DNA from: Echinostoma caproni | Taxonomy: Eukaryota > Platyhelminthes > Trematoda > Plagiorchiida > Echinostomatidae | Reading direction: 5' to 3' | Assembly: GCA_900618425.1 (NCBI GenBank) | Contig: UZAN01039744.1 | Location: forward strand, 65,610 to 115,735 | Length of the DNA: 50,126 bases | In this document: one piece after another, positions 30,573-43,339 of the stretch | How positions within the stretch are numbered: the first letter of the stretch is position 1 | Layout of the letters: every line of letters starts with the position of its first letter | Notes under the pieces: model-generated | The model's database searches: none | The model's input: the letters and a program-made list of their open reading frames with translations, nothing else | What the model was told of the DNA's origin: nothing | Program-made: the position numbers and the translations under genes

Positions 30573-32190
30573 TTGCTAGGGAGATTACTTCAAAAGCTGT
30601 GCTCCTTTTCCAAGAATGTTCGTTTCACGAATCCATCGGACGAATTAGCTCAGATTGAAAGCTCCCAATTATTTTGTTCAGAGAGACCACCAGGAATGAA
30701 TATTATAGATGGCAGTGTCATCATATATGTGCACCGGTCGTGCAGTAACTCCACCAAATGCATATTTATAAGCTGCACACAAAATATTTCTTGTATTTCT
30801 GTAGAACGTAAATGTGTACATCACTCCCGACTGTACTCCTAGTAAGTTGTCTACCTTCCTGAATATATTCTATACAATCATGTTGGATAAATCTGTCTCC
30901 CTTTTATTATTGGTTGCTGGTAATTTCAAACTATCAGATGTGAGTTTTTACACACTTATGTTCTTTCAGAACATTGTTAGCTTCTCCACTCAAAATTATG
31001 CCTCTTTGGACCACCTTTTCCTTAACGAACCGTACTTTTTCCTTACCTTCAAAAGTGCACCAGTAGGCAAATCCAATCACTCTCCAGTTACAGTTTTACC
31101 TACAATAAATGGTAAATGCAAGCAACAAATCCTCACGAAGAACAATGCACATAAGATACGTATACGGCAAAATCACCTGGTCAGTTTGATGGAATTAAAG
31201 TCCATGGTTGCTGGTATTCACTTGAAACAACTCTTCGACCTTGATAATTTAGTCTTCTGTGAGAACCTTACCAATTATCTCAACTTTTGTTATGATGTTT
31301 GTTGGCTTCAAGAAAGGATTCACCTACAGCACAACCGTTTTACCTCTGACTGAAATGGTTACGTAGGCTGAAAGAAAGGACGTTTCGCTCAGGAGATAAA
31401 CTGACGGTCAAATCTGTCAACTTTCATATCACAAGTGAGACAGCCCATTTCAATCAATCGTATGTTGACACCGTGCTGAGAGACAAATCCTGCCGTCAGC
31501 AATGGAACGGACTGAAGTTGCTCTACCTACTACAGTCTCATGTGAAATCAACGAGCTCAACAGATCATTTGCTTCAGTGAAAAATGTTGTGCAAGCTGTA
31601 CCGAGTCCAAATACAATGTCACTTAATTTCTACTTTCCTATGACTGTGACAACAGAGCACGTTTTAAAGGAGTTAAATGCTGTCAACAGAAATAAATCCT
31701 CTGGTTCTGATTAGTTATCCCCAGTGGTCTTAAAGTAATGTGCAAGCCACCTGGCACAAATCACTTCATTAATCTTCGTTAAATGTCTATCAGAAGGATG
31801 ACTAGTTAACACATTTTCGTGATTCTATTCAGTTTGCTTATTGTAAGCGTCGCTCTACTTTAGATGCGGTTGCTGGTCTTATACATTCTGTTCTATCCAC
31901 TGTAGACCAAAAGATGTTCACGTTTGTTTCTTGGACTACACAAACTCTATTGACAGAAACATCCTTTTGTCACTGTTACGGCAACATAATCTCCCGACAC
32001 ATCTTTTGAATGGGATGCACGACTATTTTACCGACCAATGCCAATTCACTTGTATCAATGATATACGGTCTTCCACCTTCAGTGTAAACCAGGTTGTAAT
32101 GCAGGATGCAATTTTTACGCGTTCTCGATGTCCTATTCGTTATCATCTAAATGGCCAATCGTCATATCTTGAAAGTCATTTTTAATAGCG
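30573..32190 (+). mobile_element. CR1/jockey-type LINE with endonuclease and RT remnants
   Basis: Domains in order: an apurinic-type endonuclease remnant (about 30630-31110) with SERPPG and DGSVIIYVHRSC; then TPDCTPSKLSTFLN, SLLLLVAGNFKLSDVSF (the G-D-F-N box reads G-N-F-K) and GKSNHSPVTVLP (S-D-H-S box reads S-N-H-S). Next is an endonuclease-RT linker (to about 31500). The RT start is NRNKSSGSD, stop, LSPVVLK (about 31675-31735), which matches NKASNPDELSPVVPK of the 48-kb LINE. Motif A follows (FLDYTNSIDRNILLSLL, about 31925-31985), then the palm to VNQVVMQDAIF (family 'V.QGAI.SP'). It breaks off before motif C. Several frames and stops. Same family as the 47.8-49.8 kb copy. Confidence 0.85.
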
Positions 32191-34433
32191 CGTATGCCAA
32201 AGCACAAGTGATAGCGTTCTTTTTATAGAAAATTCTGTCCACGTTGGATGAATGATTTGTTTGTGGCAGTTTGCAACGCAAATCTGTGAGTTGAACATTT
32301 AGACATACTTGCAACTGCCTTTTAAAAATGACCTATTTAAAGCACCTGGTCACTTTACCCCATTTGGTGAGATTGGACATTCGTCCAGAGGTCCAGAGTC
32401 AAAAATATGAGCAATCTTCAATCCAATACGACCTGATAACAGCGTTGGAACTGCCGGAGTGAAAATGTGACCGCACTGTGATGCTATTGATCCACCACAC
32501 ATTGATCAAGATTTTGATTTCGCATTCTTGTGATTAGGCGAGGAAAATTCTCGCAATCGGAGGCACCGAACGATGAACCTGTTCGTAAATCTTCCCGGTT
32601 TTTTCTTTTCAAATTAAGGACTGGTGATTAATTCCCGAACGATGATTCGTCGATGCACAGTTTTTTGAGATGCCCTTGTTCGTGTCGAACGACGGCAGAC
32701 TGCCCAAGCGCATCGGTTTCTTTGAAATAGAATTTGGAAAAATCGATGTTATGGCGCAGCCACTAATGTGCTAGATTCATCACACTCGGTTGAAATGGAA
32801 TCTACCTGTTCTCTCGATTGTTCATTGAGTTCCGCTGAATGGGTAAACGAAAACGCAAAGTTCCAAATGCTGGTAACCGTTCAGAGAGATTCTTACAAAG
32901 CTTTTCACATCTGATTCCTGGTCTCAAAAGAAAGTAATAAAAGTACTTGAACTTCCACAATCAACAGCTTATTGTGTCACTCTGAAATGTGATTGACACA
33001 TTTGTCTACCTGACACTGTATACTAACGAGGACACAGACACACGCGGAGCTATGTCATAGTCCGACATCAATCGATTGAATCTGTACTGATCTAATCCAT
33101 CAATGAATTGGGCTTATCCCTTCTCGTAGTGCATGTTTAAACTTAAATATTATGAGAGAAATAATTTCAGAATATAATCATTCATCTAAATCCGCATTTT
33201 TTACAACGGATTGAACTAAAAATGCATGGAACAAAGTTTCAAAAGGAAGTGCATTTGTGAAACCAAAGTTCTTGTCCCTGAGTTAGTGACCTGATTTGTA
33301 TACGTTTTACTCACGCGCAACACGTGATGGACTTACGGTTGTGCTTCGCAAAAGTAACATTTCGGCGATGGAGTTAATTGAATTGCTTTGATTTTTGCCA
33401 TGCTGAGCCTGGAATTGTTAGTGGTGGATCCATCGGCTAAAATTCGGAACGATATTGGAACGGTCAAAATGTTGAGTCTTTTAAATAAAGTTTAAAATGA
33501 TTTATGATGTTGGTCATGCCCTTCGATTATTAAAGTATCAGTCAATCGCAGGCTATGCGACTCAACCAGTAATCTCCAAGATATTCAGAACATCGATACA
33601 GAATATACCTTAAGCAGTATCTAATGGAATGAACGTTCAAAGATAACGTTGTCGAAGTTTCAGATTATTCGCTAGTCGTCGTGTACCGTGGGTAAGAATG
33701 AGTGTGTCATTCGCAGCTCACCATCAAAGTTGTGAAGCACGGAGCGCGCTGCTACAATCCGATGTCACGGAGACTTGGGCTCCACTTTAGAAGAGAAACC
33801 CAAGTTGTACAACAATCCTGCTTATAGAATAAGCGTCCAACGGGCGGTGGCGGGAAGGTGAGTAAGTTCACATTTATTCGCTGTGGCTTAGACGTTGGCT
33901 ATGGGTCTTTATTCGTGAAAGATGGATACTCCTGTAGGTGCGGCTGCTCATGTTACTACAGATGAGGAGGTAGTACGACTGACTGTGCGTCGATGTTCCT
34001 GATTCGATTGGTGACTTTATTCTTATCACAGCAACCGTTTCTGAAGCATTTTTCTCTGCAAAGTGGTTACTTTTGTTTGTACACGGGCCTGTTCTTAGGA
34101 GCATCATGAAGCCCGTATATGCTTTCATTTCAGACATCTCTATGGGGAAATTGCTGCCCTGCCACTGCTAGCTGTATCTGTGTGTCATGTCGGAAAAGTG
34201 AAATACAGGTGAAAGTCAACGTATTAAAGGGCTAGTTGGACATGTCTTCGGATAATGCATTAATTAAATAAATTTTGTGCAACAAAGACACAACGCTAAC
34301 AACGCTAAGGGCTCATCAAGGAAAAGTGTATTTCCCTTCAGTTTCAGCATTTCAAGTATTTTGACTACGATCAGCCATAAAAATCCTCTCCAGATGGTTT
34401 TTGTAGCGCTCAAGCAACCAAGTTGTGACCATT
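32191..34433. other. Unassigned interval
   Basis: AT-rich with no recognised domain. The start (32191-32350) may hold more decayed LINE sequence but no motif C is visible. An 87-codon minus frame at 34137-33874 has no family features. Confidence 0.45.
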
Positions 34434-34434
34434 T

Positions 34435-34457
34435 TAACCGCAAGACTTGCGGTTGAA
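34435..34457. repeat. Short perfect hairpin
   Basis: The sequence aaccgcaag-a-cttgcggtt has 9-bp arms with a single-base centre, extended by near-matches on each side. Context unknown; it lies in a minus-strand frame open for 90 codons. Confidence 0.7.
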
Positions 34458-34717
34458 ACAGGCTTGTATTGGTGTACCATCGCCGTTAGATGCAACGGCG
34501 CTCCGGTGCACAAAGCACAAAGGTAAAAGAGACCACAGAGCATAAAATCATGTAAACGGAAAGAAAGTGAAAAGGGAAAGTTCTCACGCGAAAGGATACA
34601 GTATAAACCGCCAATGGAAAACAAATGTCAGAATGTTTTGGTATTAAAGTAACAGTGTGAACATGTAGGTAAATTGTGATGAAAAAAATGGTCTGGCAAA
34701 TGTAAAATATAATCAGG

Positions 34718-34920
34718 AATCGTCCGTACAATCAGTTACAAGAGAGATTCCTGAAAGTGAAACAGACGTGTTCATTGGATCGATTGTCAAGTATGTTGAA
34801 AATGTAGCGAAATTGTTGGACAGGTTATCGCAATACTCTGATGGAGCGAACATGACATTCATCGATAAGATTCGTGTACTGCCATCGAGATTACCTAACA
34901 AGCGTTTTAATGAAAAAAAG
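34718..34920 (+). CDS. Candidate internal exon of an unknown host gene
   Basis: I do not recognise the product. The segment follows an acceptor-like 'aaaatataatcag' and ends 'aatgaaaaaaag' before 'gtacac', a possible donor. It is open throughout in one frame, with residues such as FIGSIVKYVENVAKLLDRLSQY and TFIDKIRVLPSRL that look like helices and loops of a real protein. Codons vary and no retroelement motif is present. The frame continues past the proposed donor to 35070, and the opposite strand is also partly open, so the exon model is a guess. It could be a decayed transposon protein. Confidence 0.28.
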
Positions 34921-36564
34921 GTACACTTTTTCAGAATCCATCAAAATCGATTCGCAATTTATTTACGCGCTTTTGAATCGAAATTCCAAATCCAATTTGT
35001 TGTCGACGAACAGAAAATGGACTTATTTCCGGCCCTTCGTTTCTATTCTAACGAAGTCAGATCGATTTAACATCATACCTCATTTAAAACAACAACGAAA
35101 ACACTATCCACAGAGAATAAAGAAATGAATACAACTATTCATTCATCATTACGATTACTTCCATTGTGGATAAGGTGCAATCTAAGATAGCAAATGAAAG
35201 CATATGAGGAACTGGTTTTGCATTTATTTTGATTATGAACACATTCTATAAGATTATCAATGTTTTTTCACAGGCACCAGGCACTGTTGACGAATCTCAG
35301 ACGAAACAAAAAGAATGCATTCTGTCTATTATTTTTCTCCTGGATAACGCTTAACAATTTTATATGATTGCTTGTTATGAACCATAAATTTGGTATTGGA
35401 AATCTGGAATAATATCAGGTTTATTTTCTGCCAAATGGGACAACTCTATATATGATTTTCGGGTTTGTAAGGTTTAAACTGAAGTTATTTTAGAGAGATA
35501 TCGGTAGAAAGATAGAACGTAAAAGAAATTCAAAATTCACGAGACGCGAACCAGAACCAGAACCAGTCCTTCAACAAGACGTGTAGGGAATCATTCTGAT
35601 TTCAAGATAAGCTTGAAAGCACTCATATGGAAAGCAACTGTTGATAGCCAGTTAGTTTAACAGATAAATATACATGCATGTTCAGTGGCTTTTATTTTGC
35701 CGATGGAAGTCAGCACATTCCCGACCGCCGGTGAAAGTCAAAACACTGGCAGTCGTCACTGGAGAACGCGAGCACATTCAAAGGGACTTTTCCAAGTGTA
35801 ATTCGTGCTCGACTGTCAAGAGAGTATTCAGTATGTCGTGCATATTTCTTTAACTTGTGTCTCGTCTGGGTTACCATTCATAGATATTGTAGGACTTTCA
35901 CGTCCGAAGCAAACACTAATGAACAATGCATTGCGCATTAACGGTGCCTTACAGAGAGCATATTCTTCTTTGCGCATTGAATTTCTTTTTCTCAGACAAA
36001 ACAGCGACAACCTACCGGTCACAGATCTTAACAAATCCCGAAGTGGCGAACCAACCTCATCCATGGCATAAACAGTTTTAAGCACGATCTATTTGTCGTA
36101 AATTCAAGCGAACTTAAAACATAAGTGTAAACTGATTGACACACTGAGATGAAATGCGAATTATTAGCGCATTTTGATTCGTGATCCTAATCACAAACCC
36201 TGTCCATACAGCATTAACTTCTCCGGCTGTTTCTCACACGTGTTAACGAGTAAAGATGTTTTTTCACCTTTTATTTCATCAGGTAATAATGTATGAAGCA
36301 TCTGTGATAACTACGAACAATCATCGATCACAAATCAGCAAATGATTCAATTTTATGAAATTGGAACGTTGTATCGTTTTGCATGTTTCCTGAATATGAC
36401 AGTTTATATAAATTAATCAAGTTACTGACTATGAAATGGACCCACCTCGTGACATAAACTTGGTGAATCGAACAATTCTCCTGCTGGAGGTTACGTCGTT
36501 GTTCTCATCAGCAGTTATGTACAAACTAAGAATGTAGAGTTCGACCCACCTTTGTATGACGTAA
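34921..36564. other. Unassigned interval
   Basis: Frames open past 34921 overlap in two registers (to 35070 and 35128). At 35805-36071 a plus frame of 88 codons (residues RPKQTLMNNALRINGALQRAY) and its complement are both open; no family is recognised. A short 'ccagaa' tandem lies near 35551-35564. Confidence 0.45.
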
Positions 36565-37590
36565 AATAATTACTTTATTTCCGCATGCTCCGTTGAAGTT
36601 GAAGGATGACACCTATCGAAAAAAGGATGTTGGGGCTATGGGGTCTCCCCTGGGACCGCTTTTCATGGTAAAACTGGAAAACAATCAATCGAAAACTGCG
36701 TACAAAACGCACTACGTACTAAACGGTTGGTGAATGACATTTATTGTGTGATCAACGCAACATCTAATACACCGAACTATTGGGCAAGTTCAATACTGCG
36801 CACCCGAATATCACATTTACCATAGAAATGGAGCGTAACAACAAATCTCCATTTCTGGATGTCTGCATCAGATGGTTTGGTGCAGTGTTCGGTGCATAGA
36901 ACTACAACTTGGAATCGCTATACCGTTTAAGGTAGAAAGGAACCATGTTCGGTACCTCACGGGCAGGACAAGAAAGATCAGCTGTGAGAACACACTAGAA
37001 GATGGGTTCTGTTTTATAAGATTGATCTTTCCTCGTAAGGGGTGTCTGGAGTGTTTTGGTTGCTAAAATAGTTCAGTGCATGGAGAACACTTAACGCAAC
37101 ACCGAAGTTAATATAAAGTCTGTGTACATTTCTCTGCCTTTCATAGGGGATATATCAGCTGAGATCATGCATAGGAAATTATCCAACCTAATCGATAATA
37201 TGCATTAAAGCTTCGTATGTTGTTCGAGTGCGGACCGATTATGTTTTTGCAGTTGAAAGGCAATATTCCTGACTCCCCGATCTAATTGTGTGTATACTCA
37301 TGTACTTGTTTCCGTGGAATTACGTGCATAGGTTGTCCGAATGGCTTCGTGAACACCACCCTGCGTAGTTGAGCACCAGAACGATTAGGCCACTCATCAG
37401 TGCAATGGTTACACGCAGCTGTGAACGTGACTGAAGCTTCTCGCTCCTGTATAGAGTTCGTGAGCGACTGTAGAGGCTGGTTTGCTCTCGCCAGCGATGG
37501 GAATTTCGTTTGCACAACCCCCTCGGTGTCCTCCAACAACAGTTTGTGCAGGCACTAAAGCTTCCCGGGGCCACCCCCCACCCAACACCG
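36565..37590 (+). mobile_element. PLE fragment, RT palm to GIY-YIG nuclease
   Basis: On the plus strand: DDTYRKKDVGAMGSPLGPL (motif B, about 36605-36660), then KRLVNDIYCVINAT (motif C, 36721-36762; L-V-N-D in place of Y-V-D-D). The thumb and linker (about 36790-37060, with RNHVRYLTGRTRKI) follow in other frames. Then come YISLPFIGDISAEIMHRKLSN (about 37125-37185) and nuclease remnants including REHHPA and IRPLISAMV (about 37340-37410). The end has NPLGVLQQQFVQALKLPG (to about 37570). Many stops and frame changes. The order and the phrase YISLPF.GD place it in the same family as the 5.2-6.7 and 43.3-44.0 kb copies, not that of the 25-kb PLE. Confidence 0.85.
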
Positions 37591-40500
37591 TATCACTAGT
37601 AAACCCGATGAGCAGATGAGCGGAAAAACAACAATGTGATCGTGGCGATTCCGATTTCTAATCTTATGATGAAATCATTTCTAGTAATCTGTGGTGTGAT
37701 GTGATTTGATTTTTGCAAATCAATTTAATCCAAAGTAGCAGAATATATTGTGATTTATTTGCACGAATACGATTTATTTAAAACGAGCGTGTTCGCCACT
37801 CTGTTGTTTTGGTTAAAATGCGCTTTTTGGAATTATCTGGACAACACAGCTATATAACGCAGTTGTCATGTATTTGTCGCTGCTGTAAATTGATTCCAAG
37901 GACGACATTTTGATGCTTTCCAAGTTACGGTTCGTTTTAGTATGCATCAGTGAAACTTTTCAGTTTATAATTCATTGCACTATCATGTGGGACTAGAATT
38001 ACTTAAACAGCTTGTAACTTATGGCTGTCATTCATCTTGTAAGTTTGTTCATTCCGGATCTCGTATTTTGATTTACACATCATTATCAATAAATTGTGAA
38101 CTAAGGTGAATTAACGTGAACAAATTGCAGACTGACATAAAAAGGAGAAAAGTGGGTTAAGTGTATACGTGTTATGAGAAAAATATTTGAATATTTTATT
38201 TAAATATTTTAGGAGTGGGGTAAAATAACTCAAACCTGTGGCACATGTCTTCAGCCTGTGGCGGAATTCCTTCGAATATACTTGGCAATCCGAAGTCGGA
38301 GCTCATTTTCGAATACAGGTGTTAGAGCTGTGTTTAGTTTTGGCATACAAATCACACTCTCCGTATCCATGCAACCATGAAAGTAACAGCTTTAAAACTG
38401 AGGTCCAGATTTGAATTTTATATGTCTAGTTACTCCTTCCTCAATACATGAAAATTCCAGTAATATGGAAGGGTCTGAGGTTTGTTGTACTGCTTCTCTT
38501 TAATTCCAAGATTGTCGGTTGCCGTGATGAAGCACAATCGTGAACCGTTTTAAGTTGTCGAGTACCCTGCGTGTTCAGGATAGCTCAAATCTAGCGGTCT
38601 AGGCTGTAAGCGTGTTACCTGGTCGCTCATGTCTCCGGACTCCGCCCTTGCGCCCTTACACCCCCATTCACTGGATAGTGACATCAGATTGACTATGGAC
38701 CCCTTCTCCCCATTATTGATTGTGCCTAATGATATACACATGTATGATGGGAATGAAAACAGACAGGGTATTATTATATTATTATTGCTGTGCTTGATCA
38801 GTCGTTGAGATAAATACGTTCAAGTGTATGAACGGCGATAAGGGATATGAAAAAAGAAACTGATGATTGGCGAACACTCTTGGTTGCGTGCCACTTGCCT
38901 ACACGCTATTTGATAAACACAGTTTCATCTATAGAGCCAGATGCGGTTCTACTCTGAAGTGGAACGAAAGACTGATTTGTTGCTGTTGATAAGGACGTTG
39001 TGAGGGGAAAAAAGACAAAAGTTAGCCTGACAACTTTATCGAGCGCATCTGAATCGAATGAGCAGACCGGGAAGAAAATAATATTTGGAAAATTGTCTGC
39101 ACTGATTGGGTCGAATTTGAAATCGCAAATGTTTCGCACTAATCACTGTAAAGACAAACTTCACGAGGACAAGGGTAAAATCTATAAGTATTTCTAAATT
39201 GCCCAACTCCAGAAAAAAGACAGATTACATTTGGTAACCTCAATCGATTGCAGATTAACAACAAGAGCATCAGAGTACACAGGTGTTGGTTGGGCCCCCA
39301 GGATTGCGAGCATTAAAAATTCTATCAGTGATTGCTTCGTTGGCTTATTGCAGTATGGAATCAAAATACTAAAACAACGTTTGCAACCTTCGAAATTCAT
39401 GTTTCGGGGCAGAAGCCTTCATCGTCCATGCATCCGGGAAAAGTATAACAATCATAATAGTAGAACAAAACCGCAAATAACGGATTGAATGCGTCTCCGT
39501 GATTAAATTCTTTTCATCCTTGAGAACAATATTTAACTAAAAAGGGCTTCAGAATCTCTATAAAAAAATTGTTCCACATACGATATGACGAAAACTAGAT
39601 TGGGTACCTGAAAGAGGATAGGCGCTGTCAAAAACGGGTGTTCAATAGATATATTTGCTCCTCATAATGCTTTTGTTCGGAAAATGTCTCACGTGGACTA
39701 ATCTGACAAGCATATGGTTGATCAACCAGGGTTTTGAGAGGAATATTGGCTACTCCGACTAATGGTTCCGATCCTGAATGTAACGTCTTTAGGGGTTTCT
39801 AAGCGAACCACGAAAAATGATCCGTTAACATTCTGAAGGGATATGCAAGGTACATTGACAAGAAAACACAAAGTGCCATCGGTCTAAGGAAATCATGTAT
39901 CAAGTGTTTCGCCACCATAAATCTCTGTGCACGCAGTTCAATGGAAGGAATCCTGTGGCATAGCGCTGAGCGCCTAGATGGATCATGACGGGACATGAAA
40001 TCGGAATTGAACTCAACTGGAACAATTCAGAAACCAACGCTTGATGGAACGGACTTTCAGAGCGGTAAGTTAGAGTGAGATAAAACTGTGTGTGACCTCA
40101 AGAAAACGGTCAATTTGAGAGATTTTATCTCACGGAGTATAAACGTTTGAGTATGACATGATACATAAACACAAAATGATGCTGCCAGCATACATGAGGG
40201 AAGGCCGTGAAGTGTTTGAAGACAATCTGTAGTATTTTGGGGATAGGATTCGGAATTGAATAGCATGAGTACGGATTCGGACTGAAATAACGCAAACTCA
40301 GGTAGAACCAAGACGACCTGAGGATACAGTTAATTATATTGGGAAAATCATGTAGAGAAATATCATAAGCATCCAACGCTCATTGGTTGATTCTTGAATT
40401 TGAAATCGACAACGATGTGGTTAATTTCGTTACCTTCTTGCATTCAGCCAATCCAGTTGGTGCCACTTTAGCCCACGGGATTGATCGGTAAATCCGTTTC

Positions 40501-41167
40501 CTGGTTGTCTACGTGGAAAGTATAGCATGGTGCATACTTACTCATTGCACGACCACCACAAAATCCCTGATGTTGCCGGACTCCACTGCTGTTTATTTCC
40601 AGCATCACATAGTACTGCGTTGGCCACAGGTAGATTTCGTGAACAACCAAATGTTTCAATTTTTCATAAAATAAAAGATCAGGGCATCAATTCTGTTTCT
40701 AAGGGATATTCGGGAAACCAATAGGGATACAGTTATTTGAAGATTCCATGCAAGATTAAACCGGATAAGATACTGCGTCTGCAAGTGTTTGACTTCAAGT
40801 GAATCCAACCAAATGGTTAGTTTCGTTGAGTCCAATTTATCCATTTCACCAATACAGAAAGAAGACAAATGTCTCGAGATATTACCATTTCCTTTAATCT
40901 TTTCATTCGCTGACGTAAACAAACAGGCACTTGTGTAGCACACAAAGGGGGTTGTTCATTCATAGTGGACGAACGTGTGCAAGCATGCAATGATTACCAA
41001 GTATAGAAGTAGAAGGTCAACTCCGCAAGATAAGTCGATTGATTCTCTCAAGACAAAACTTTGTGTACAGAAGATCGGGCGATATAATCGAATAAGCAGC
41101 GCTTTTCTAATTACCGAAAGCTTAGCATTTGCGATAACTTAATAGTGGTTTGAAAGACTAATTGGGA
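37591..41167. other. Unassigned interval
   Basis: No firm element. At 38565-38730 a GC-richer patch (ctagcggtctaggctgtaagcg ... tcatgtctccggact) could be a very decayed tRNA-SINE. At 39000-39490 two adjacent plus frames (65 and 85 codons) are open without family features. At 40541-40660, minus, a strong donor-like 'gtaagtatg' follows a protein-like stretch, but frames conflict and no exon is called. Confidence 0.45.
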
Positions 41168-41515
41168 TCAGCTGTGTCTTGTTATCATCACATGTTTTGC
41201 GGCAGATGACTCTGGATTTCTTGTAATCACTTGACCATCAATTATGGGTGGCGTGATCGATTTCTTCAACTTTGGTATATTTTCAGTCATCCGTTGCGAG
41301 AGATGACGGTTTGTTCTGCCTATGTATGTGTCGCCGCAACTGCAGGTAAACTGGTATATACTGTGTGATATGGAACCGGTTTGCCAGCCATGTTTACGTT
41401 TGTCCAAATCAATTGCACGAGTAGTCTGAGTTGAGCAGCTGAGAAAGTACAGTTCAGAGCTAACTTCATCTTTCTTTGTAAATGTGTTCACCTTTGAACA
41501 TTTTTGATACAATCA
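41168..41515 (-). mobile_element. PLE GIY-YIG nuclease fragment
   Basis: A 114-codon minus frame contains IYQFTCSCGDTYIGRTNRHL (about 41360-41300), a well-kept cysteine-rich GIY-YIG core with Y-I-G intact. It is followed by SQRMTENIP (family R-.-.-E-H-.-P) and a C-terminal SAAKHVMITRHS, corresponding to the family 'aiakHl..tgH' block. It has no RT part and is bounded by unrelated DNA. The surrounding residues differ from both other PLE groups in the window, so it may be a third PLE family. Confidence 0.8.
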
Positions 41516-42289
41516 ATTCACTGACCATGTAGTTGACCTTCAATTCCTATATTTAGTAACTTTTGTATGCTTTTACACGTTCGTTTACCATAATTTATCG
41601 ACGCTATTTGTTATATATGTGCCTATTTGTTTTTATTCAGCGACTTAGAAGATTAAACGAAGTATTAACATCTCGTGACATTTTCTTCTTTCTGAATTGA
41701 TCAAAATTGTTTTGTACTGGATATGCCTGGCTTGAAGGTAAATAACAAAGAGATGTGTAGAGCACTGATGCAATACTGAAGACATTTAGGAGGATAATGC
41801 ACTGAGTGGGATTAAAGTGTGTATAGTTTGGAGTAAATGGAATAAATAACTTGGAAAGAGCTGAAGGCTTTTTGGCATGGTAACAACGCCCAATAGCTGT
41901 TGGCTTTCGGTGATTGAACACAGAGATAAGGATTGGTTAAATAGATGAGTCATCGGTTCAGGAAAAGTGTAGAAACCGTATATGAAGATCTGTGAAGATA
42001 AGTTGTTTATAAATGGGCTTAAAAGGTCGATCCGACTGAATTCGGAAATTGTACAATCTGATTGAATGAAATCCAAAGTCATTCCAAGACATCCGAGTGA
42101 ATATTGATGGATGAATGAATGTGGCGTTCAGTTTGTCCCATTTTGTCCGCACAGAACATGACTGTATTTCGAAATTCATTATATTTCATCAACTTTCAGG
42201 AGTTATTCTACAAACGTCCCATTTAAAGGTTCAAGTACCGCCTGGATCAGAATATATGCATATAGATATATATTTATTTTCTTTTTTCT
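41516..42289. other. Unassigned, strand-skewed interval
   Basis: From about 41640 to 42120 the plus strand is purine-rich and the minus strand is open in overlapping frames of 73-98 codons. The open frames probably follow from the base skew. No family recognised. Confidence 0.45.
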
Positions 42290-42465
42290 CTTTCATTTTT
42301 TATTGAATACAGGGAGGCGTAAGCGGCCAATCAAGCAGGGCTGCCATACAACGCACTTAATGGGGAAAGATAGGCGGTCTAGGTGAGGTTCGAACACACG
42401 ACCTCCGGGGGGATAATTTGGTGACGTTACTTCCGGTCCACCCATGCCAGTTCTTTTTTGCTTAT
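42290..42465 (-). mobile_element. tRNA-derived SINE (same family as 27.4 kb)
   Basis: On the minus strand: A-box region 'gtggaccggaagtaacgtc', B box 'gtgttcgaacctcac', body 'cattaagtgcgttgtatggcagccct' and 'ggccgcttacgcc'. The tail is 'ttcaataaaaaatgaaagag' followed by more A-rich bases (42300-42250). Body and head align with the plus-strand copy at 27441-27590. Confidence 0.85.
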
Positions 42466-43339
42466 GATTGAGACTTGTGCACTTGTTCTAAACAGTTTCT
42501 CACACTCAGAAGTGGAACTGGGGTGAAATAAAGGCTTGAGTGCATGGGTTTATAAACTGTCTATACCAAAAAGTAGCGATTTCAAGCATAATCCTATGGG
42601 AACATTGTGTGAGGAGTTTTTAGAAGTATCAGTGTTGTAGAATGAAAGGGTTACGATGAAGGAGTTTGAACTGCTTGGAATGAATAAAATCATGGTGTGT
42701 AGTATCCTAGTAGATTTANGTAGATTTAGGATTTGGTGAGTATTGGGCATCGGTAGAAACAGACACTGTAAGTTGAATGGAATACAGATCAGGAAAGTTG
42801 TTCATAATCTTTTGTCGGAAGAAGAATTGAGATTGGACACTGTGAACTCCGGTTTAGGTTCAAATAAAATAAAACTGTTAGATGTCGTATGCCAGTGTTG
42901 TGTGATACTACTCACTTTTGAGTAGTAGGTAAATTAATTAGTGATTACTTACAAAGACCAAAAATCAACAAGATCACTGAGGGCAGTTTGCTGGATCTCA
43001 AAGAAAAGCTATCGATTTCTTCATTCGTTACCCGTCGGGTGGCCAGGAAATGCAACAATATGTTTCTAATCGGATGTTTGTGTTATGTATGCCAAATTGG
43101 TGGTGTTCCATCTAAAATCCCAATAAACAAATATCCTTGACCGAGCACCATCTTGTGGAATTATAATCCTAGTAACGATCAGGACAGTTGACCGGCTTAT
43201 CTTAGCACAACCAATCCTGTTCTTAAAAACAAATTATATTTAGCTCCCTTAAACTCTCTTGCATGAGCACCATTCACCTGGGGTGATAACGCAGTGTTTT
43301 GAGGTACCACTCATATTTATGATGACGGGTCCATCAGGT
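42466..43339. other. Unassigned interval
   Basis: A single N at 42719 lies inside a doubled 'gtagattta.g' (about 42709-42730), suggesting an unresolved short tandem. A small hairpin 'ctactcacttttgagtag' is near 42908-42925. Nothing else recognised. Confidence 0.5.

Noticed and set aside
35805..36085. 88-codon plus and 85-codon minus frames over the same DNA as a coding exon
   Set aside because: Both strands are open, no family is recognisable and no convincing splice pair bounds either; kept only as a note in the interval.
37740..38210. AT-rich palindromic tracts as a replication origin or matrix attachment site
   Set aside because: Ordinary AT-richness; no specific motif or array supports a function.
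40468..40660. Exon with a strong donor-like gtaagtatg on the minus strand
   Set aside because: The frame that looks most protein-like meets a stop with no acceptor between, and the other frame reads through the donor; evidence conflicts.
41637..42179. Overlapping minus-strand frames of 73-98 codons as a gene
   Set aside because: The plus strand is purine-rich here, which removes stops from the minus strand; composition is serine/leucine/phenylalanine-rich without any motif.
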